This document shows positions 6,167 to 10,567 of a DNA stretch of 10,567 nucleotides, piece by piece (position 1 is the stretch's first letter; every line of letters starts with the position of its first letter). The DNA is from Oscillospiraceae bacterium (GTDB lineage: Bacteria; Bacillota; Clostridia; Oscillospirales; Ruminococcaceae). Made by a program: the position numbers and the translations under genes. Below the pieces are notes generated by a model that was not told the origin of the DNA, did no database searches, and saw only the letters and a program-made list of their open reading frames with translations. Location: NCBI GenBank assembly GCA_016296165.1, contig JAEDJV010000084.1, positions 1 through 10,567 of the forward strand, written 5' to 3'.

Positions 6167-6766
6167 ATGACGTACATATGTATTGATCTGAAAAGTTTTT
6201 ATGCATCAGTCGAATGTGCCGCAAGAGGACTCGATCCGCTTGACACAAATCTCGTAGTGGCTGATGCCGGAAGAACTGAAAAAACAATCTGTCTTGCGGT
6301 TACACCTTCACTAAAGGCCCTGGGAATACCGGGACGGCCAAGACTCTTCGAAGTAATACAAAAGACAGAACAGATAAACGCTGAGAGATCCAGACTTAAT
6401 TCATACCGAAAATTTACCGGAAGCACATATCTTGCAAGTGAGTTTACATCTGACAATACACTTAAAGTTGATTTTATTGTTGCACCGCCTCAGATGTCTT
6501 ACTATATGGAAGTAAGTGCGTCTGTATATAAGATTTATCTGAGATATATAGCGCCTGAGGATATTCATGTTTACTCGGTCGATGAAGTCTTTATTGATGT
6601 CACCAATTATCTTCCTATGTACAAATGCAATGCACATGATCTTGCAATGAGGATGATACGGGATGTTCTTAAGGAAACAGGAATTACAGCTACAACTGGT
6701 ATCGGAACCAATATGTTTCTGGCGAAGATTGCTATGGATATTGTTGCAAAAAAAAATGCCGGCTGA
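6167..6766 (+). CDS. N-terminal part of a UmuC/YqjW-type Y-family DNA polymerase, cut short by a frameshift
   Basis: Y-family polymerases copy past damaged bases with low fidelity. This frame (199 residues) encodes the palm and fingers: DLKSFYASVEC at 7-17 (metal ligand D7), the TNLVVADAGRTEKTICLAV and GIPGRPRLFEV segments typical of the YqjW/UvrX branch, YSVDEVFIDV at 136-145 (catalytic D139 and E140), and the start of the thumb at TGIGTNMFLAKIAMDIVAK. The frame then meets a run of nine As (6748-6756), reads NAG and stops at TGA 6764. Removing one A joins it to the frame that continues at 6756 and gives a 492-residue protein of normal order. ATG 6167 lies 3 bases after the repressor stop with no good ribosome binding site of its own (AAGGAAGG is 23 bases away), so translation is probably coupled. 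Alone, this piece keeps the catalytic carboxylates but lacks most DNA-grip domains. Confidence 0.87.
   Translation: MTYICIDLKSFYASVECAARGLDPLDTNLVVADAGRTEKTICLAVTPSLKALGIPGRPRLFEVIQKTEQINAERSRLNSYRKFTGSTYLASEFTSDNTLKVDFIVAPPQMSYYMEVSASVYKIYLRYIAPEDIHVYSVDEVFIDVTNYLPMYKCNAHDLAMRMIRDVLKETGITATTGIGTNMFLAKIAMDIVAKKNAG
6748..6756 (+). other. Nine-A tract that shifts the polymerase reading frame
   Basis: Nine consecutive As follow GC and precede TGCCGG. Eight would read GCA AAA AAA ATG CCG and continue the polymerase (AKKMPADKDG). Nine put translation into a short tail and a TGA eight bases after the tract. Possible explanations are a real mutation, a phase-variable site, transcriptional slippage (loss of one A or gain of two), or a sequencing error. 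A -1 ribosomal shift would not restore the frame; +1 or -2 would be needed. Confidence 0.85.
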
Positions 6767-7646
6767 CAAAGACGGAGTGCGTATATCAGAACTTGATGAG
6801 ATGTCATTCAGAAAAAATTTATGGAATCATACACCTCTGACTGATTTCTGGCGATTCGGTCCCGGTATTTCATCGAGACTTAACAGACTAAGAATCCATA
6901 ATCTGGGAGAACTTGCACGGCTTTCCGAACGTAACGAGGATGTACTGTACAGAGAATTCGGTAAAAATGCCGAGCTCATAATTGATCATGCCTGGGGATA
7001 TGAACCTTGTAAGATTTCAGATATAAAGGCCTACAGACCGGAAAATCACAGTATAAGTCAGGGACAGGTTCTTCCGGCTCCGTACAGTTATGAAAAAGCA
7101 ATGCTTATAGTAAAAGAAATGACAGATCAGCTTTCACTTGATCTTGTACGAAAGAGTGTTGTTTCAGATCAGCTTGTGCTTACAGTATGCTATGACCACA
7201 GTTATATTCCTGAAGATTACGGAGACAAGCTGGAAACAAATCATTATGGAAAATCTGTTCCGAAAAGTGCTCATGGCAGCATGAATATCGGTACATATAC
7301 ATCATCATCAAGGCTTTTCACAAATGCTGCTTTGAAAATGTATAAAAATATTACTGACAGAAGACTTCTTGTGCGAAGAATTTATGTCGTAGCTAATCAT
7401 GTGATTCCCGAAGGGGAAATACCTGAGGAACCTGATGTTCAGTACAGTTTTTTTCATGATTCTGAAAAAATTGACAGAGAACGTGAAGAAGAAAAAAAGA
7501 GACTCCAGAAAGAAAGAAATATACAAAATGCAATTTTATCAATTAAGGCGAAGTATGGAAAGAACGCGGTTCTTAAAGGGATGAATTTTGAAGAAGGAGG
7601 AACCGCCATTGAACGAAACGGTCAGGTTGGAGGACACAGGGCATAA
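6756..7646 (+). CDS. C-terminal part of the same UmuC/YqjW-type polymerase, after the frameshift
   Basis: In the frame one base on, the protein continues as MPADKDGVRISELDEMSFR. The helix-hairpin-helix thumb follows (LWNHTPLTDFWRFGPGISSRLNRLRIHNLGELARL), then the little-finger DNA-binding domain (about SISQGQVLPAPYSYEKAM through LLVRRIYVVANHV), then a charged, coiled-coil-like tail (REREEEKKRLQKER). Family order and length fit YqjW/UvrX polymerases. ATG 6756 is formed at the end of the A tract but has no ribosome binding site, so independent translation should be poor; a frame open from 6663 only shadows the upstream gene. The stop TAA (7644-7646) shares its last A with the ATG of the YolD-like gene. 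Nothing past the tract looks decayed, which argues for a recent or reversible frameshift. Confidence 0.85.
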   Translation: MPADKDGVRISELDEMSFRKNLWNHTPLTDFWRFGPGISSRLNRLRIHNLGELARLSERNEDVLYREFGKNAELIIDHAWGYEPCKISDIKAYRPENHSISQGQVLPAPYSYEKAMLIVKEMTDQLSLDLVRKSVVSDQLVLTVCYDHSYIPEDYGDKLETNHYGKSVPKSAHGSMNIGTYTSSSRLFTNAALKMYKNITDRRLLVRRIYVVANHVIPEGEIPEEPDVQYSFFHDSEKIDREREEEKKRLQKERNIQNAILSIKAKYGKNAVLKGMNFEEGGTAIERNGQVGGHRA

Positions 7647-8050
7647 TGGATAATTTTGAAGATATTATAAATCTTCCTCATCATGTTTCAGACAGACACA
7701 TTCCTATGTCAATGTACGACCGCGCAGTGCAGTTTGCACCTTTTGCGGCTCTTACCGGGTATGATGAGGAGATTGATGAAACGGCGAGACTGACTGATTT
7801 TTTTAATGATCTTACAGAAGACAGAGCATACGAGCTTAATCAGGCATTTCAGAAGATGGTCGGAGCAGATCATCCGTATGTTACAGTTACATACTTTAAA
7901 CCGGACGACAGAAAAGAAGGCGGTTCATACGAAAAATACAGCGGTACTTTCAGATTTTTTGATGTTGCATGTAATCTCATCAGGTTTACAGACGGAAAAA
8001 GTATAAATGCAGAACGTATATGTAAAATAGAATTTTCTAAAAATCTGTGA
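7646..8050 (+). CDS. YolD-like protein, partner of the Y-family polymerase
   Basis: This 134-residue YolD-like family protein carries the signature block DRHIPMSMYDRAVQFAPFAALTGYD (residues 17-40), followed by a helix rich in Glu and Asp and a beta-rich C-terminal half ending FRFFDVACNLIRF...ICKIEF. YolD-like genes commonly sit next to YqjW/UvrX polymerases in Bacillus and Clostridia (yqjW-yqjX, uvrX-yolD) and are thought to help or regulate the polymerase, though their biochemical role is not well defined. Its ATG overlaps the polymerase stop by one base (TAATG), with GGAGGA at 7629-7634, indicating translational coupling to the C-terminal polymerase frame. It is expected to be cytoplasmic and part of the same damage-inducible transcript. 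Confidence 0.85.
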   Translation: MDNFEDIINLPHHVSDRHIPMSMYDRAVQFAPFAALTGYDEEIDETARLTDFFNDLTEDRAYELNQAFQKMVGADHPYVTVTYFKPDDRKEGGSYEKYSGTFRFFDVACNLIRFTDGKSINAERICKIEFSKNL

Positions 8051-8060
8051 TAAAAAGGAG

Positions 8061-8207
8061 AAACAAGAAAGAATCGGATGCAGCAAGTTTAAGTGTGGTT
8101 TCAGATACCATCATACAGAAGAAAACAAGCCATGCACCTTGATGGGAGATATAAGAACGGAGCATTTTTCTTATATTACTAAGGAGGAATGGCTTAATTA
8201 TGAGTAA
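8061..8207 (+). pseudogene. Small Cys/His-rich frame lacking a standard start codon
   Basis: This frame, open from 8031 to the TAA at 8205-8207, encodes IGCSKFKCGFRYHH, then PCTLMGDIRTEHFS and a KEEWLNYE end. Three cysteines and two adjacent histidines look like a small metal-binding protein rather than noise. AAGGAG stands at 8055-8060, but the codon where a start is expected is ATC (8073); there is no ATG, GTG or TTG before the TTG/ATG pair at 8139-8144, which would give only about 21 residues. Its stop overlaps the next small frame by 8 bases (ATGAGTAA), a typical coupled-gene arrangement. I do not recognise the family. It may be a gene with a mutated start, an unusual start, or chance. 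Confidence 0.4.
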
Positions 8208-8334
8208 ATACGAACCATTGTGGAAATGGATAAAAGAAAACGGCACGTACAGTTTTAAACTGACTTATGCCGAAATAGAAGAAATTGATTTTAAGAAAGT
8301 GGTGGATTCAGAAAAAATGAGGAGAAAAATGTGA
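8200..8334 (+). CDS. Small 44-residue protein, probably 3'-truncated
   Basis: The frame begins MSKYEPLWKWIKENG and continues through FKLTYAEIEEI, resembling the start of a family of short (about 70-residue) Firmicutes proteins of unknown function, possibly DUF7662-like, in which the LT.AEIE segment precedes a conserved second half. Here the second half is absent and replaced by DFKKVVDSEKMRRKM. The end of the frame overlaps the glycerate kinase start (ATGTGA, 8329-8334). AAGGAGG (8181-8187) lies 12 bases from the ATG, a little long. The likely history is a deletion that fused its 5' half to the region just before glycerate kinase. The product may still be made and may couple translation to the kinase. 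Family assignment is from memory and tentative. Confidence 0.5.
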   Translation: MSKYEPLWKWIKENGTYSFKLTYAEIEEIDFKKVVDSEKMRRKM

Positions 8335-9539
8335 AAATTACAGTTGCTATAGATTCTTTTAAAGGAAGTCTTACATCCTCTGAAGCAGGAAATGCAGTAA
8401 GAGAAGGGATATTACGTGCTGTGCCGGATGCTGAAGTTTCGGTGTATTCGCTTGCTGACGGCGGTGAGGGAACAACGGAGGCACTTGTTTCAGGACTTAA
8501 TGGTCAGTACAGGGAGGTTAGAGTGTCTGATCCGCTGGGAAGAGAAGTATGTGCTTCGTACGGAATTTTACCGGACGGGACAGCAGTTATCGAAATGGCC
8601 GCTGCTTCTGGTATTACCCTTGTTTCTCCTGAAGAGCGTAATCCTATGATAACAACTACATTCGGGACCGGACAGATGATTAAGGATGCGGTTCTTTACG
8701 GGTGTCGAAAATTTATAATAGGTATCGGTGGAAGTGCCACCAATGATGGAGGTACGGGTTGCCTTCAGGCGCTTGGCTTTGAGCTGCTTGACCGGGAAGG
8801 CAAAATGATTTCCGCTGGTGCTGCCGGGTGTTCACAAATCTGTTTAGTGAATGACGATCACGTTCTTCCCGAACTTTATAAATGCAGTTTTCATGTAGCC
8901 TGCGATGTAAAGAATCCACTCTGTGGAGAGAACGGATGCAGTGCGGTATTTTCACCTCAGAAGGGTGCGGATCCGGAAATGATTCCGGTTATGGATGGTT
9001 ACCTGAAAAATTTTGCGGAGGTAACTAAAAAGTTTAATCCGTCAGCAGATCCGGATTTTCCGGGAGCAGGTGCAGCGGGTGGACTTGGATTTGCGCTGGT
9101 TTCTTATTTAAATGCAGAAACAGAGTCGGGTATAGAAATGATAATAAGGGAAACAGGCATGGAAGAAAAAATTAAAGAGTCTGATATAGTTGTCACCGGT
9201 GAAGGCTGCATTGACGCTCAGACTGCAATGGGAAAAGCCCCTTCGGGAATTGCGAAAGCTGCGAAAAAATACGGCAAAACAGTAATTGCATTCAGCGGTT
9301 CGGTAAGCCGTGACGCACGGGAATGCAATAATCACGGAATAGATGCGTTTTTCCCAATCATCAGAAGAATATGCACACTCGAAGAAGCAATGGATAAAAC
9401 CATTTCGGCCGGAAATCTTTCAGATACAGCAGAGCAGGTTTTCCGTATGATAAAAGCGGTGGAAGATTATATTCCAAAGGAGAAAACAAGAATAGTCAGA
9501 TTAGATAACGCATTGTCAGTGTATGACGGCAAGGGATAA
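8331..9539 (+). CDS. Glycerate kinase (GarK/GlxK family, PF02595)
   Basis: The enzyme phosphorylates D-glycerate with ATP, feeding it into lower glycolysis or serine metabolism in the cytoplasm; whether the product is 2- or 3-phosphoglycerate cannot be read from the sequence. Family motifs run in order: IDSFKGSLTS (7-16), LADGGEGTTEA (41-51), GIGGSATNDGGTG (131-143), DVKNPLCG (192-199), GAGAAGGLG (245-253) and VTGEGCIDAQTAMGKAPSG (288-306). The core ends near residue 380, the usual family length. A 20-residue tail (KEKTRIVRLDNALSVYDGKG) is an extra of unknown meaning. GTG 8331 is the start: AGGAG (8320-8324) lies 6 bases upstream and MKITVAIDSFKGS is the canonical N-terminus. It overlaps the preceding small frame by 4 bases. 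No promoter was seen directly upstream, so it may be read from the SOS cassette transcript, an odd partnership for a metabolic gene. Confidence 0.93.
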   Translation: MKITVAIDSFKGSLTSSEAGNAVREGILRAVPDAEVSVYSLADGGEGTTEALVSGLNGQYREVRVSDPLGREVCASYGILPDGTAVIEMAAASGITLVSPEERNPMITTTFGTGQMIKDAVLYGCRKFIIGIGGSATNDGGTGCLQALGFELLDREGKMISAGAAGCSQICLVNDDHVLPELYKCSFHVACDVKNPLCGENGCSAVFSPQKGADPEMIPVMDGYLKNFAEVTKKFNPSADPDFPGAGAAGGLGFALVSYLNAETESGIEMIIRETGMEEKIKESDIVVTGEGCIDAQTAMGKAPSGIAKAAKKYGKTVIAFSGSVSRDARECNNHGIDAFFPIIRRICTLEEAMDKTISAGNLSDTAEQVFRMIKAVEDYIPKEKTRIVRLDNALSVYDGKG

Positions 9540-9582
9540 ACACAATAAATAGATTGCGTTTACTATGAAGGCAAAAATAAAC

Positions 9583-9611
9583 TTGTATTCATACAGAACC
9601 CATGGTATAAT
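9583..9611 (+). promoter_or_regulatory. Strong sigma-A promoter with extended -10 for the AAA-ATPase-like gene
   Basis: The -35 is TTGTAT (9583-9588), the spacer 17 bases, and the -10 a perfect TATAAT (9606-9611) with TG at 9603-9604. Transcription should start near 9618, leaving a short leader of about 28 bases before the ATG at 9646. Confidence 0.75.
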
Positions 9612-9645
9612 ATAATAAAAACTACGACAAAGCGAGGTCAGAGCC

Positions 9646-10567
9646 ATGGGTATTTATCTGAATCCTGATAACAAAGATTTTCAGCGTGCATTGAATTCCA
9701 AAATATATATTGACAAAAGCGAACTTGTGAGTTATACCAATAGTATAATGAATACAGAACAGCAGTTTGTCTGCTCCAGCCGACCAAGAAGATTCGGAAA
9801 ATCTATGGCAGCTAATATGCTTACGGCATACTACAGCCGTGGCTGTGATTCAGGAGAATTGTTTCAAAATCTGAAAATCGCAAAATCAGAATCCTTTGAA
9901 AAACACCTCAACAAATATAACGTGATTCACATCAATATGCAGGAATTTTTGAGTGAGTCCGGATCAATGGATGAAATGCTGCAAATGATTCAGAAAACCA
10001 TTCTCTTTGATTTAACTGAAGAATTTCCTGATGTACGGTATTTTGATAATACAAAACTTCTCCGTTCTCTGCGGGATGTGTTTGCAAAGTATGGCGTTCA
10101 TTTTATTTTTGTGATTGATGAATGGGACTGTATATTCCGCATCCATAAGGAAGATACAGAATCCCAGAAAAAATATCTTGACTTTCTGAGAAATCTGATG
10201 AAAGATCAAAGCTATGTTTCGCTTGCATATATGACAGGCATACTTCCAATAAAAAAGTACGGCGAACATTCTGCACTCAATATGTTTACAGAAATCTCCA
10301 TGACAGATGCAAGACCTGTTGAGGAGTTTACCGGTTTTACAGAAGAGGAAGTACGCAGTCTTTGTGAAAAATATAATATGCCCTTTGATGAAACAAAACG
10401 CTGGTATGATGGTTACTATGTAGACGGAGTGTCTGTATATAATCCTAAATCAGTAGTTGAGGCAATGCTGAGAGGGAAGTTCAGCAATTACTGGACAAAA
10501 ACTGAAACGTACGAGGCATTGAAAGAATTTATTGAACTTAATTTTGACGGACTTAAAGACAAAATCA
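9646..10567 (+). CDS. AAA-ATPase-like protein of the DUF1703/PD-(D/E)XK family (3' end outside window)
   Basis: The first 307 codons of an ATP-binding protein lie here. The N-terminus (MGIYLNPDNKDFQRAL, then YIDKSEL) is the hallmark of the AAA-ATPase-like family (PF09820), usually followed by a C-terminal PD-(D/E)XK nuclease-like domain (PF08011) that would lie beyond the window. SSRPRRFGKS (44-53) is the Walker A loop (K52), FIFVIDEWD (153-161) is Walker B (D158, E159), MTGILPIKKYG (197-206) fits a sensor region, and WYDGYY (253-258) is a family motif. GAGG (9634-9637) lies 8 bases before ATG 9646. These genes occur in many copies in rumen and gut Clostridia and Bacteroides. Their biological role is not established; links to mobile DNA or defence have been suggested but this window does not test them. 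It has its own promoter. Confidence 0.88.
   Translation, partial: MGIYLNPDNKDFQRALNSKIYIDKSELVSYTNSIMNTEQQFVCSSRPRRFGKSMAANMLTAYYSRGCDSGELFQNLKIAKSESFEKHLNKYNVIHINMQEFLSESGSMDEMLQMIQKTILFDLTEEFPDVRYFDNTKLLRSLRDVFAKYGVHFIFVIDEWDCIFRIHKEDTESQKKYLDFLRNLMKDQSYVSLAYMTGILPIKKYGEHSALNMFTEISMTDARPVEEFTGFTEEEVRSLCEKYNMPFDETKRWYDGYYVDGVSVYNPKSVVEAMLRGKFSNYWTKTETYEALKEFIELNFDGLKDKI

Noticed and set aside
6663..6755. Use of the ATG at 6663 as the start of the second polymerase frame
   Set aside because: Codons 6663-6755 in this frame shadow the thumb-coding sequence of the first frame; polymerase homology in this frame begins only at the A tract.
8150..8176. ATAAGAA ... TTCTTAT hairpin as a terminator after yolD
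   Set aside because: The stem is short, has no G-C-rich core and no T-run after it, and lies within the Cys/His-rich frame.
8037..8246. Reverse-strand 69-codon frame over the yolD-kinase gap
   Set aside because: Its Phe/Leu/Ser-rich translation is what the complement of the forward small frames gives; no supporting start signals or motifs were seen.
9598..9651. ACCCATGG (9598-9605) and CCATGGGT (9644-9651) as an inverted repeat pairing with the start codon of the AAA-ATPase-like gene
   Set aside because: The left arm overlaps the promoter region upstream of the predicted transcription start, so it would not be in the mRNA. CCATGG is itself palindromic, which makes such matches easy by chance.
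10012..10269. Reverse-strand 85-codon frame
   Set aside because: It is antisense to the AAA-ATPase-like gene, whose Walker motifs are clear, and has no ribosome binding site or motif.

Overview
The window reads as chromosomal DNA from a low-GC Gram-positive anaerobe, most like Ruminococcus or a related Clostridia genus. This rests on A/T-rich intergenic DNA, GGAGG-type ribosome binding sites, sigma-A-like promoters, and gene types common in that group: an RPRRFGKS-type AAA-ATPase-like protein, a sigma factor paired with a membrane protein, and a Y-family polymerase with a YolD partner. This is inference from gene content, not identification. All convincing genes lie on the + strand. No rRNA, tRNA, CRISPR array or insertion sequence was recognised.

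Layout. (1) 1-1087: the tail of an unidentified gene, then a good promoter placed directly against a 5'-truncated GGDEF-EAL gene. The EAL (cyclic-di-GMP phosphodiesterase) half is intact; only the last residues of the GGDEF half remain. (2) 1088-1890: mntP, a manganese efflux pump, with an AT-rich upstream dyad, a leader hairpin and a clear terminator. (3) 1948-3252: a secreted M15B/VanY-type D,D-carboxypeptidase with its own promoter, a probable TTG start and a terminator. (4) 3369-5426: an ECF-type sigma factor with a single-pass membrane protein that is probably its anti-sigma partner. (5) 5489-8050: an SOS-type mutagenesis cassette made of a self-cleaving LexA-like repressor, a UmuC/YqjW-type Y-family polymerase and a YolD-like protein. 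The polymerase frame is broken by one extra A in a nine-A tract. A candidate operator sits at the cassette promoter's start site. (6) 8051-8334: two very small frames that look like gene remnants. (7) 8331-9539: glycerate kinase, starting inside the last codons of the second small frame. (8) 9583-10567: a strong promoter and the first 307 codons of an AAA-ATPase-like protein that runs off the window.

How the genes work together. The clearest unit is the repressor-polymerase-YolD cassette. The repressor should shut off its own promoter until DNA damage triggers its autocleavage, which would release an error-prone polymerase and its small partner. As sequenced, the polymerase is made in two pieces unless slippage at the A9 tract restores the frame. 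The sigma/membrane-protein pair is a second regulatory unit that would pass an envelope signal to transcription. The neighbouring carboxypeptidase acts at the envelope but is separated from the pair by a terminator. The EAL gene, the A9 tract, the small frames after yolD and the glycerate kinase junction suggest several small deletions or frameshifts in this region.
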